This document shows, piece by piece, positions 44,096 through 51,955 of a stretch of 64,000 nt of DNA. Source of the DNA: Cupriavidus consociatus (GTDB lineage Bacteria; Pseudomonadota; Gammaproteobacteria; Burkholderiales; Burkholderiaceae); NCBI RefSeq assembly GCF_017814975.1, contig NZ_JAGIQA010000015.1, positions 62,001 through 126,000 of the forward strand, in the 5' to 3' direction. Position 1 is the first letter of the stretch, and the number at the start of each line of letters is the position of its first letter. The position numbers and the translations under genes are program-made. The notes beneath the pieces are model-generated. The model did no database searches. It saw only the letters and a program-made list of their open reading frames with translations, and had not been told where the DNA came from.

Positions 44096-45256
44096 GTGCT
44101 GAACGCAGTCGATGAGTATCAAGAAATCCGTGAAGCGGTCCGTGACCTGTGCGGCCAGTTTTCGTCGGAGTACTTCCGCAAGATTGACGAAGTCCGAGGC
44201 TATCCCGCGGAGTTCGTCAATGCGCTGACCGAGGCCGGCTGGCTCGCGGCGCTCATTCCGGAGGAGTACGGTGGCTCGGGCCTGGGGCTGACGCAGGCGT
44301 CGGTCATCATGGAGGAAATCAACCGCGCCGGCGGCAACTCGGGCGCGTGTCACGGCCAGATGTATAACATGGGGACTCTGCTGCGCCATGGTTCCCCCGA
44401 ACAGAAGAAGCTCTACTTGCCCAAGATTGCGAGCGGTGAACTGCGCCTGCAATCGATGGCTGTAACCGAGCCGACGACGGGAACGGACACGACGAAAATC
44501 AAAACGACCGCGGTTCGCAAGGGCGACAAGTATGTGGTGAACGGTCAGAAGGTGTGGATTTCCCGCGTTCAGCATTCCGACCTGATGATTCTGCTGGCGC
44601 GGACGACCCCGTTGGACCAGGTGAAGAAGAAGTCGGAAGGCATGTCCATCTTCGTGGTCGACCTGCGCGAGGCAATTGGAAATGGTCTGACAGTTCAGCC
44701 CATCCTCAACATGGTCAACCACGAGACCAATGAGTTGTTCTTCGACAATCTGGAAATCCCTGTCGAGAACCTGATTGGCGAGGAAGGAAAGGGGTTCAAG
44801 TACATCCTGGACGGCCTCAACGCCGAGCGTACGCTAATTGCGGCGGAATGTATCGGCGACGGCTACTGGTTCATCGACAAGGTGACCAAGTACGTCAACG
44901 AGCGCATCGTGTTCGGCAAGCCCATCGGCCAGAACCAGGGCGTGCAGTTCCCCATTGCCCGAGCCTTCGTGAATGTCGAGGCAGCTAACCTCATGCGATT
45001 CAACGCGGCAAAGCTGTTCGACGCGCATCAGCAGTGTGGCGCAGAAGCGAACATGGCCAAACTGCTGGCCGCCGACGCTTCGTGGGAAGCGGCGAATGCC
45101 TGCCTGCAGTATCACGGCGGCTTCGGCTTTGCCGCCGAGTACGACGTTGAGCGAAAGTTCCGCGAGACTCGTCTCTATCAGGTGGCGCCTATCTCCACGA
45201 ACCTGATTTTGTCATACGTCGGCGAGCACATTCTCGGCATGCCCCGGTCATTCTAA
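44096..45256 (+). CDS. Acyl-CoA dehydrogenase
   Basis: 386 residues of the FAD-dependent ACAD family. The GTG at 44096 is chosen because GGAG sits 6 bases before it. MAVTEPTTGTDTTKIKTTAV near residue 121 is the FAD/substrate motif, and YHGGFGFAAEYDVERKFRET is near residue 343. The usual catalytic glutamate in the E-G-T segment is missing (VAPISTNLIL instead); instead E244 in GLNAERTLIAA matches the catalytic position of isovaleryl-CoA dehydrogenase. It would oxidise a branched acyl-CoA such as methylsuccinyl-CoA to the enoyl-CoA. A strong terminator follows. Confidence 0.9.
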   Translation: MLNAVDEYQEIREAVRDLCGQFSSEYFRKIDEVRGYPAEFVNALTEAGWLAALIPEEYGGSGLGLTQASVIMEEINRAGGNSGACHGQMYNMGTLLRHGSPEQKKLYLPKIASGELRLQSMAVTEPTTGTDTTKIKTTAVRKGDKYVVNGQKVWISRVQHSDLMILLARTTPLDQVKKKSEGMSIFVVDLREAIGNGLTVQPILNMVNHETNELFFDNLEIPVENLIGEEGKGFKYILDGLNAERTLIAAECIGDGYWFIDKVTKYVNERIVFGKPIGQNQGVQFPIARAFVNVEAANLMRFNAAKLFDAHQQCGAEANMAKLLAADASWEAANACLQYHGGFGFAAEYDVERKFRETRLYQVAPISTNLILSYVGEHILGMPRSF

Positions 45257-45284
45257 TATCCGTATCGGTGGTCTCCTGACCACT

Positions 45285-45319
45285 GGGACCTGCGGTAGGG
45301 CAGGTCCCTTTCCATTTTT
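45285..45319 (+). terminator. Rho-independent terminator after the acyl-CoA operon
   Basis: GGGACCTGC (45285-45293) pairs perfectly with GCAGGTCCC (45300-45308) around a GGTAGG loop, followed by TTTCCATTTTT. It closes the rightward operon 29 bases after the dehydrogenase stop. Confidence 0.88.
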
Positions 45320-45343
45320 GTTTCCAGCTGTCCTTTAGAACAG

Positions 45344-45660
45344 CTATTGCAGCTCAATGAGGAGCTGCCCGGCCCGGACAAGATTGCCGGGCTTTACGAG
45401 CACGCTTTTCACAGTGCCCGCCGCCTCCGCGACGACATTAGTCTCCATCTTCATGGCTTCATTGCCGCGAGCGTTTCACCCTTTGCCACAGCCTGGCCCT
45501 CCTTTACGTTCACCGAAATGACGCTCCCTTGCATCGGCGACGACACATGCAGAGGGTTGCCGGCGATGGCCATCCGTTCCCCTTGGGTCGCCATTCCGTC
45601 CTTGCGCTTGACGGCGCGAATCGGCCGCGGCTGACCGTTGACGTCGGCATTCGAAGTTAG
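45344..45660 (-). pseudogene. Frameshifted C-terminal remnant of pyruvate carboxylase (biotinyl domain)
   Basis: On the minus strand the first frame encodes DVNGQPRPIRAVKRKDG, then GNPLHVSSPMQGSVISVNVK and AVAKGETLAAMK, where it stops. One base of the usual A-I-E codon set is missing; in the next frame the biotin motif EAMKMETNVVAEAAGT and LVKPGNLVRAGQLLIELQ follow to a stop at 45344. This is the standard end of a pyruvate carboxylase (about 1,150 residues), of which only about 100 codons remain. It directly abuts the aminotransferase stop codon, suggesting a deletion junction. Confidence 0.8.
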
Positions 45661-46865
45661 CGCAGGGTGGAGACCGCGCGCTTCAGACGTTCGCAACCTT
45701 CTTCGATGACCTCCATGGAAGTGGCGAACGAGAAGCGCAGGTAGGGTGACAGGCCGTAAGCTGCGCCATCGAGCACCGCTACACCAGCCTTGCTCAGAAA
45801 GAACATCACTACGTCCAGGTCGGATTCGATGACCTCGCCGGTATCCGTCTGCTTGCCGAGGAGGCCCTTGACGGAGGCATAGAGGTAGAACGCGCCGGCG
45901 GACGGCTTGCATTCAATGCCCGGAATCTCGTTCAGCAGCTCGGCCAGGCGGTCGCGACGCTTCTCGAAGATGCTGACCATCTCGTCGACGCAACCTTGGT
46001 CGCTTTCGAGCGCCGTCACTGCGGCGGCCTGCGAGACGGAGCTGGTGCATGTCGAGCTCTGGGAGAAGAGCGTGCTGATTGCCTTGACGAGGTCCTTGGG
46101 GCCGGCACCGTATCCAACCCGCCATCCGGTCATGGCATAGGCCTTCGACATGCCGTTAATCAGCAGCGAGCGCTGCTTTAGTGATGGCATCAGCGCAATT
46201 GGCGAGCGGGCGACGCCGCCGTCGTAGACGAACGGCTCGTAGATTTCGTCGCTCATCAGCCAGACGTGCGGATGACGTTCCAGCACACCGCAGAGCTCTT
46301 GCAGTTCACCTTCCGTGTAGACGGCGCCGGTCGGATTGTTCGGGCTGTTCACGATGAGCCAGCGCGTCCGAGGCGTGATAGCTGCCTCCAGTGCCGCTGC
46401 GGTCAGTTTGAAGCCCGCTTCGGGCCCGCAGACGACAATCACCGGCTTGCCGCCGTTCAGCACGACCATATCCGGGTACGAGACCCAGTGTGGAGCGCTG
46501 ATGATGACCTCGTCTCCTTCCTCGAGCGAAGCCGTCAAGGCGCTGAAGATGACTTGCTTGGCGCCACAGCCGACCACGACCTCGTCGGTAGCGTAGTCCA
46601 GCTTCATGGAACGCTTGAGTTTCGCCGAAATGGCCTTGCGCAGAGCCAGGGTTCCCAAGGTGTTGGTGTACTTGGTTTCGCCGCGGGCGATGGCGCTATT
46701 TGCCGCCTGGCCAATATGGGCAGGCGTCGGCAGGTCTGGCTCGCCGATAGTGAAGTCCAGAATATCGTGGCCCTGGGCGCGCATATCGTCGACCATGGAT
46801 TTCGCGGCGACGCTGGGAGAGGGCTTGATCAGAGCCATGCGGCTGCTGACGATGGATTGAGACAT
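45657..46865 (-). CDS. Class I/II pyridoxal-phosphate aminotransferase (aspartate aminotransferase type)
   Basis: 402 residues. ILDFTIGEPDLPTPAH near residue 35, NSPNNPTGAVYTEGE near residue 177, PLP lysine in GMSKAYAMTGWRVGYG near residue 242, and the carboxylate-binding SPYLRFSFA near the C-terminus. It is last in the leftward ABC importer operon, 29 bases after the ATPase gene, so it probably deaminates the imported amino acid. It is clearly similar to the aminotransferase at 29085-30299. Confidence 0.92.
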   Translation of the reverse strand: MSQSIVSSRMALIKPSPSVAAKSMVDDMRAQGHDILDFTIGEPDLPTPAHIGQAANSAIARGETKYTNTLGTLALRKAISAKLKRSMKLDYATDEVVVGCGAKQVIFSALTASLEEGDEVIISAPHWVSYPDMVVLNGGKPVIVVCGPEAGFKLTAAALEAAITPRTRWLIVNSPNNPTGAVYTEGELQELCGVLERHPHVWLMSDEIYEPFVYDGGVARSPIALMPSLKQRSLLINGMSKAYAMTGWRVGYGAGPKDLVKAISTLFSQSSTCTSSVSQAAAVTALESDQGCVDEMVSIFEKRRDRLAELLNEIPGIECKPSAGAFYLYASVKGLLGKQTDTGEVIESDLDVVMFFLSKAGVAVLDGAAYGLSPYLRFSFATSMEVIEEGCERLKRAVSTLR

Positions 46866-46894
46866 CGTGAATCCTTGATTGGCAGTTGGCGACT

Positions 46895-47629
46895 TCAATG
46901 CGAGCGCAGGTCGGACAGGAAGGCACGCGCACGGGGGTGCTGGGGCGATGCGAAGAAGTCAACGGGTGACGCCTCCTCCAGAATCGCGCCCTTGTCCATG
47001 AACCAGACGCGGTCAGCGACTTCCCGGGCAAAGTTCATTTCGTGCGTGACGCAGACCATGGTCATGCCGTCCTTCGCGAGTGACTTCATCACGTTCAGAA
47101 CCTCGCCGACCATCTCCGGGTCGAGCGCGCTCGTGGGTTCATCAAAGAGCATGACCGGCGGGTCCATGGCCAATGCCCTGGCAATCGCGACGCGCTGCTG
47201 CTGGCCACCGGAGAGCTGTTGCGGATAGGCATCTGCCTTGTGCGCGAGTCCGACGCGCTCCAGCAGCGACATTGCCTTCTCGCGGGCTTCGGCCTTGCCC
47301 TTGCCAGAGACCTTGACGGGTGCGAGGCATACGTTGTCCAGCGCAGACAGGTGCGGGAACAGGTTGAACTGCTGGAACACGAATCCGACATGGCTGCGGA
47401 ACTTGTTCAGGTTCAGCGACTTCGAGTGGATGTCCTCGTTGGCCAGGTGAATGGTTCCGCGCTGAATCTCTTCCAACCGATTGATGGTACGGATGAGCGT
47501 GGACTTGCCGGAGCCGGACGGGCCGCAAATGACGACAACTTGTCCACGCTCGATTTGTGCAGAGACGTCAACCAGAGCGTGGTAGTCGCCGTACCACTTA
47601 TTGACTTTGGAGAACTGAATCATTTGCAT
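46895..47629 (-). CDS. Polar amino acid ABC transporter ATP-binding protein (GlnQ/GltL type)
   Basis: 244 residues. Walker A GPSGSGKST near residue 36, the Q-loop region FVFQQFNLFPHLSALDNV, the ABC signature LSGGQQQRVAIARALAMDP near residue 138, Walker B VMLFDEPTSALDPE and the switch CVTHEMNFA. Starts at 47629 or 47623, overlapping the end of the permease gene. It energises the importer formed with the two permeases and the binding protein upstream. Confidence 0.95.
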   Translation of the reverse strand: MQMIQFSKVNKWYGDYHALVDVSAQIERGQVVVICGPSGSGKSTLIRTINRLEEIQRGTIHLANEDIHSKSLNLNKFRSHVGFVFQQFNLFPHLSALDNVCLAPVKVSGKGKAEAREKAMSLLERVGLAHKADAYPQQLSGGQQQRVAIARALAMDPPVMLFDEPTSALDPEMVGEVLNVMKSLAKDGMTMVCVTHEMNFAREVADRVWFMDKGAILEEASPVDFFASPQHPRARAFLSDLRSH

Positions 47630-48335
47630 AGCTCCGTGTGCTTGCGGTGCTCCTGGTCCTCTGGCGAGTGACACGACGTTCAAGGGCGTGTGCAAGCTGA
47701 GTGAGGCAGAAGCAGACAGTGAAATAGGTCAGGGCCAGGATCAGGAAGACTTCGAACGGCCGGGTCAGAAGGTTCGTGTTGACCTGATTGGCGGAGTAGG
47801 TGAGCTCCTGGACGCTGATGACATAGCCGAGCGACGTTTCCTTGATGGTCGACACGAACTGGCTGACGATGCTGGGAATCATGTTGTAGAGCGCCTGCGG
47901 CAGGATGACCTTCGTCATGGTCTGCACGTAGCTCAGGCCGAGTGCTCGGGCGGCTTCCGTCTGCCCGCGCGGCAAGGCTTCGATGCCGGCCCGAACCACT
48001 TCCGAGATGTAGGCCGCTTCATAGATGACCAGCGTGCACAGCAGCGTGGTGACACCCGAGACGCTATGCCCGACGAGGAGCGGGACCAGGAAGTAGCTCC
48101 AGAAAATCAGCATGACCAGCGGCACGCCGCGGACCATGTAGACGATGATGGTTGCCGGGATACGGAACACTCTCCACGGGGAGATGCGGGCCAGGGCGAG
48201 CAGAATGCTCGCAGGGAAAGCCAGAATCAGCCCTGCAATGGACAGCAGAAGGGTCAGAACCAGGCCACCAATGGGGCCGTTGGGATACTGACCAAGCAGC
48301 AGTAGCTGCCAGTTGTCGCGAATGATGTCGAACAT
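47598..48335 (-). CDS. Amino acid ABC transporter permease (GltK type)
   Basis: 245 residues with about five membrane helices. VYMVRGVPLVMLIFWSYFL near residue 66 is the family's R-G-(T/V)-P motif, and the EAA loop AGIEALPRGQTEAARALGLS near residue 117 docks the ATPase. Its start is 2 bases past the stop of the other permease. It forms a heterodimer with that protein. Confidence 0.93.
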   Translation of the reverse strand: MFDIIRDNWQLLLLGQYPNGPIGGLVLTLLLSIAGLILAFPASILLALARISPWRVFRIPATIIVYMVRGVPLVMLIFWSYFLVPLLVGHSVSGVTTLLCTLVIYEAAYISEVVRAGIEALPRGQTEAARALGLSYVQTMTKVILPQALYNMIPSIVSQFVSTIKETSLGYVISVQELTYSANQVNTNLLTRPFEVFLILALTYFTVCFCLTQLAHALERRVTRQRTRSTASTRSYANDSVLQSQ

Positions 48336-48337
48336 GC

Positions 48338-49036
48338 TTACCTCGCCGGAATGCGCGTGTGCTTTGCCGTTGCTGCGCCAATTGCCATCAGGCCCATGGA
48401 TACCGTCAGGTAGAAGGCCGTGGCGAGCATGTAGGCCTCGAAAGTGCGGAAGGTGTGGTTCTCGACTTCCCGTACGGCATAGGTCAGTTCGGCAGCGCCC
48501 ACCGCCATCGCGAGGCTGGTGTTCTTGAACAGAAGCACCGTGTGGTTGATGAAAGGCGGCAAGGCAATACGAAACGCTTGAGGAAGGATGACGTACCGCA
48601 TCGACCCGATGTAGCTCAGACCGAGCGAGCGCGAGGCTTCGTGCTGGCCGACGGGGATGGAGCGAAGACCGCTACGGATGTCTTCGGAGAAATACGCCGC
48701 CATGCACAGGCCGATTGCGATGCTGGCGAAAATCATCTCGCCGCCATTCGCGTTTGCCCATGCCTGGACTGACTCGGGCAATATCGTTGGAATGCCGAAA
48801 TACCAGAGCAGGATGTGAACCAGCATCGGCACGTTCTGGTGGTATGCGACGTAGCCGGCGACAAAGCGCTCTGCGATGGCGCTACCGGAGACGCGGACAG
48901 TTGCGAGAACGGTGCCGAGCACGAAGGCAAGCATCCAACTCGAGGCAGTCAGCCAGGCGGTGAGTTCCAGGCCCTTGAGTAGTTGCTCGCCGTAGGGGGC
49001 GGCGACGATTGCGGAGAAATTCAGATGGGAGAACAT
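48338..49036 (-). CDS. Amino acid ABC transporter permease (GltJ type)
   Basis: 232 residues, His/Glu/Gln/Arg/opine family. YVAYHQNVPMLVHILLWYFG near residue 63 corresponds to the family motif; the EAA loop SGLRSIPVGQHEASRSLGLS near residue 121 contacts the ATPase. Partner of the next permease. Second in the operon after the binding protein. Confidence 0.93.
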   Translation of the reverse strand: MFSHLNFSAIVAAPYGEQLLKGLELTAWLTASSWMLAFVLGTVLATVRVSGSAIAERFVAGYVAYHQNVPMLVHILLWYFGIPTILPESVQAWANANGGEMIFASIAIGLCMAAYFSEDIRSGLRSIPVGQHEASRSLGLSYIGSMRYVILPQAFRIALPPFINHTVLLFKNTSLAMAVGAAELTYAVREVENHTFRTFEAYMLATAFYLTVSMGLMAIGAATAKHTRIPAR

Positions 49037-49089
49037 AGCTTGCTCCTACGCGGGGGCCATAGCTTGTGGCCATGGCCGCTGCCGATGCC

Positions 49090-49911
49090 TTAGCCCTTGA
49101 TGGGCTGGATGCGGAACTCGCGCTTCATCTGGAACAGCGTCTTCTCGCCGAGCCACTTGTCGAAGATTTGCGCGGCCTCGCCGGACTTTTCCATGTTGTC
49201 GAGGGCCGCATTGACGGCCTTCTCCAGCGCCGGCTCACCCTTCTTGATACCCAGGCCCCAGTCCTCGCGGCCGATGGACGGCGAGATGACCTTGATGTTG
49301 CCGCTCGGGCCCAGCTTCGCGACGAAGCGGCGCAGCATCGATTCCGACAGGCCGAAGCCATCTACCTTGCCTTGCACCAGTGCCATGAACGCCGACGGGG
49401 CGTCGTCGTAACTCACCAGCTGCGCCGAAGGGAGCACCTTCTGGACGAAGAGCGCCGAGCTTGCCCCCTTGATGGTGCTGATGCGCTTGCCGGCCAGGTC
49501 GTCGCGCTGGCTGTACGGGCCCGTGGTCTTCACTGCCAGGCGGTGTTCGCTGACGAAGTAGGCTTCTGAAAAGGCAATCTGTTCGGCACGGGCGGGCGTG
49601 TAGCCGAGGACTGCGGCCAGGATGTCCACGCGACCCTGGCTCAGTTCAGGAATGCGGGCTTCCAGCGAGACGGCCTTCAGTTCGGGCTTCACGCCGAGCG
49701 ACTTGGCGATGCCCTTGCAGAAGTCGATGTCATAGCCGGCCAGCTCGCGGGTGTTTGGGTCCTGAAAGCCAAACGGCTCCAGATTGCTGAGGACGCCACA
49801 GACCAGCGTGCCTCGCGCTTTGATATCCGCCAGCTGGTCGGCATGGGCAGTTCCGACCATGGCTGCGGCACAAGCCAGTGCAGCGAAGCTTGCTTTGACG
49901 ATGGACTTCAT
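49090..49911 (-). CDS. Polar amino acid ABC transporter periplasmic binding protein (family 3)
   Basis: 273 residues with a signal peptide ending near AHADQ (residue 25). IKARGTLVCGVLSNLEPFGF near residue 30, LAGYDIDFCKGIAKSLGV near residue 57 and GYTPARAEQIAFSEAYFVSE near residue 103 are SBP_bac_3 hallmarks; the ligand-binding arginine should be in TPARAEQ. The glutamate/aspartate or a substituted acidic amino acid is a likely ligand (inference from the permease type). First gene of the operon; divergent from LTTR 6 with a palindromic operator between. Confidence 0.93.
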   Translation of the reverse strand: MKSIVKASFAALACAAAMVGTAHADQLADIKARGTLVCGVLSNLEPFGFQDPNTRELAGYDIDFCKGIAKSLGVKPELKAVSLEARIPELSQGRVDILAAVLGYTPARAEQIAFSEAYFVSEHRLAVKTTGPYSQRDDLAGKRISTIKGASSALFVQKVLPSAQLVSYDDAPSAFMALVQGKVDGFGLSESMLRRFVAKLGPSGNIKVISPSIGREDWGLGIKKGEPALEKAVNAALDNMEKSGEAAQIFDKWLGEKTLFQMKREFRIQPIKG

Positions 49912-50027
49912 GGGTGTCTCCAAGTGGGGGTGCCTTGGGAAGGGCAGGTGTTTTCTCCCAGCGATGAGCACCTTGTCAGCTCACCGTTGCACGGATTCTT
50001 GCAGACGGATTTGATTAGTTAAAGCGA

Positions 50028-50057
50028 CATTTTGGGAGTATGATTCATTCCAAAATG
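50028..50057. promoter_or_regulatory. Palindromic operator between ABC importer operon and LTTR 6
   Basis: CATTTTGG (50028-50035) and CCAAAATG (50050-50057) are perfect 8-base inverted arms with a 14-base AT-rich spacer, 31-60 bases before the LTTR 6 start and about 120 bases before the binding-protein start. A good candidate LTTR binding site. Confidence 0.6.
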
Positions 50058-50087
50058 AGACGAATCGACGGGGTTAGCCCCTAGCTA

Positions 50088-51029
50088 ATGGCCACCATCA
50101 AGCAGCTTGAAGCCCTTGTGGCGTTCGCGGAATGCGGCTCGGTAGACGCCGCAGCGCGCCGGCTTGGCATCGTCCATTCGGCCGTGTCACGCCAAATCCG
50201 TGGGTTCGAGGACGGGTTCGGATTTCCGTTGCTGGACCGGGAAGGGCGGTCGGCGAGACTGACCGTTGAGGGTTCGGAAGTTCTTGCTCGGGCGAAGGCA
50301 GTCCTGCGACACCGCGATGTGCTGCTTGAGCGAATCGTCAGCAAGGAGATACTGGTCCGGAAGCTTCGGCTCGGTGTCACCGAACTCACGGCCCTCACCT
50401 GGCTACCCCGGTTGCTGGAGGCAATTCGAGCCGAGTATCCACAGGTCGTGATTGAGCCTGAGGTAGACCACAGCGCCCACCTTCGCGACCGGCTGCAGGC
50501 TGGTCACATCGACATGGCGATTCTTCCCGATGCGTTCGGAGCGTCGGGCTACGTCAAGGACACCTTGGCGGACGTACAGAACGAGTGGTATTGCAGTCCA
50601 ACGCTCCTGTCGCCAAGTGCGAAGCTATCCCTCGGCGAGCTTTGCGAGTACACGATATTGACCCAGGGGGAACTGTCCGGGTCCGGCGTCCTGATCGGCG
50701 AGTGGTTGCGCAAGTCAGCCGTATTGCCGCGGACGACCATCACCTGCAACAGCGTCATCGCGTTGGTTGGGCTCGCGGCGGCGGGCCAGGGCATCACGTA
50801 TCTGCCTCTGTCTGTCATTGCAAACCTGGTCGAATCCGGACAACTCGTCGCACTAGACGTGACGCCGCGGATGCCTCCATTGCGCTACGTCACGATGGTT
50901 CGTTCGGACGCGGCTACCCCGTTCTTGCGAAATATCGTGGCAATCGCACGGAAGACTTGCGATTTTGAGGGCTCGTACCAGGTCTTCAACGGGGCCAGAG
51001 AAGTTTCAGCAGGAGGTCCCACCTCGTGA
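50088..51029 (+). CDS. LysR-family transcriptional regulator (LTTR 6)
   Basis: 313 residues. HTH: QLEALVAFAECGSVDAAARR and HSAVSRQIRGFEDGFGFPLL; effector domain from residue 93 (LRLGVTELTALTWLPRLLEA). The effector start and the segment YPQVVIEPEVDHSAHLRDRL are shared with LTTR 7 and LTTR 8. It is divergent from the ABC importer operon. The next LysR gene begins inside its stop codon (GTGA overlap), so the two are co-translated. Confidence 0.92.
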   Translation: MATIKQLEALVAFAECGSVDAAARRLGIVHSAVSRQIRGFEDGFGFPLLDREGRSARLTVEGSEVLARAKAVLRHRDVLLERIVSKEILVRKLRLGVTELTALTWLPRLLEAIRAEYPQVVIEPEVDHSAHLRDRLQAGHIDMAILPDAFGASGYVKDTLADVQNEWYCSPTLLSPSAKLSLGELCEYTILTQGELSGSGVLIGEWLRKSAVLPRTTITCNSVIALVGLAAAGQGITYLPLSVIANLVESGQLVALDVTPRMPPLRYVTMVRSDAATPFLRNIVAIARKTCDFEGSYQVFNGAREVSAGGPTS

Positions 51030-51946
51030 TTACCATCAAGCAAGTCGAGGCGTTCTACTGGACGGCGAAGCTCGGAACTGTTCAACGGGCGGCATCGAAG
51101 CTCCACGTGACGCAGTCTGCAGCGACCAAGCGCTTACAGGAACTCGAGCGTATCGCAGCACTGCCGCTCTTCGATGCGTCCGGCCGGAAGTCGGCGTTGA
51201 CCCCAAAAGGCTTGGAGCTGCTTGGGCTGTGCGAGGAATTCCTCGCCGCTACCGCGCGTTTGGATGAGGTGAAGGCGTCCGCAAAGCACGTTGCGCGGAC
51301 GCTTCACATTGGCATTACCGAAATGGTGGCGCTCACGTGGTTTCCGACCCTGGTACGAAAGCTCAAGAGCATCTATCCGCAGGTAACGTTGCAGCCCGAT
51401 GTGGACCTGTCTGCGTCATTGCACGACAAGGTGTCTGACGGACGGCTCGATATCGCGGTAATCATCGAACCCTTCAACGATTCCACGATGGCCTCGGTGC
51501 GCCTGGGGTCGGCCGAGTTTGGCTGGGTAGCGCCGCCCGGCACTTTCGACTCCGAGAAGGTCTATTCCCTTGAGCAGTTGTCCGCGCTCCCACTCATCCA
51601 GCAGGACAAAGGCTCCGGCGCGCGCATACTTTGCGACACCCAGTTCGCCCAGGCTGGTATTGAACCACAACGCATTAATGGCAGTAACAGCCTCGTGACC
51701 TTAGCCGGTCTCGTGGAGGCGGGCGTTGGGGTTAGCTGTATCCCGTTGCGGCTGTTCAACCACGAGATTCGGGAGCAGCGCATACAGGTGGTCAAGACAG
51801 ACCCGGCCGCTCCCAGCCTCACGTACTACGCGGTCTTCTTGAAACAGCACCAGGCCGCCCTGGGGTACGCAGTGGCCGACATGGCGCGCCAATGTTGCGA
51901 CTTCGAGGCCAAGAACAGGCAGACCAGGCGACAGAAGGCGCCCTGA
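51026..51946 (+). CDS. LysR-family transcriptional regulator (LTTR 7)
   Basis: 306 residues with a GTG start overlapping the LTTR 6 stop by 4 bases. HTH: QVEAFYWTAKLGTVQRAASK and QSAATKRLQELERIAALPLF; effector domain begins LHIGITEMVALTWFPTLVRK. It ends 9 bases before the stop of the convergent LTTR 8. Co-expression of two LTTRs from one transcript is unusual; they may form a mixed regulatory system. Confidence 0.92.
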   Translation: MITIKQVEAFYWTAKLGTVQRAASKLHVTQSAATKRLQELERIAALPLFDASGRKSALTPKGLELLGLCEEFLAATARLDEVKASAKHVARTLHIGITEMVALTWFPTLVRKLKSIYPQVTLQPDVDLSASLHDKVSDGRLDIAVIIEPFNDSTMASVRLGSAEFGWVAPPGTFDSEKVYSLEQLSALPLIQQDKGSGARILCDTQFAQAGIEPQRINGSNSLVTLAGLVEAGVGVSCIPLRLFNHEIREQRIQVVKTDPAAPSLTYYAVFLKQHQAALGYAVADMARQCCDFEAKNRQTRRQKAP

Positions 51947-51955
51947 TGCGCCGCC

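Noticed and set aside
45347..45634. Plus-strand open frame between the acyl-CoA dehydrogenase and aminotransferase genes
   Set aside because: It is antisense to the pyruvate carboxylase remnant, which has clear family similarity.
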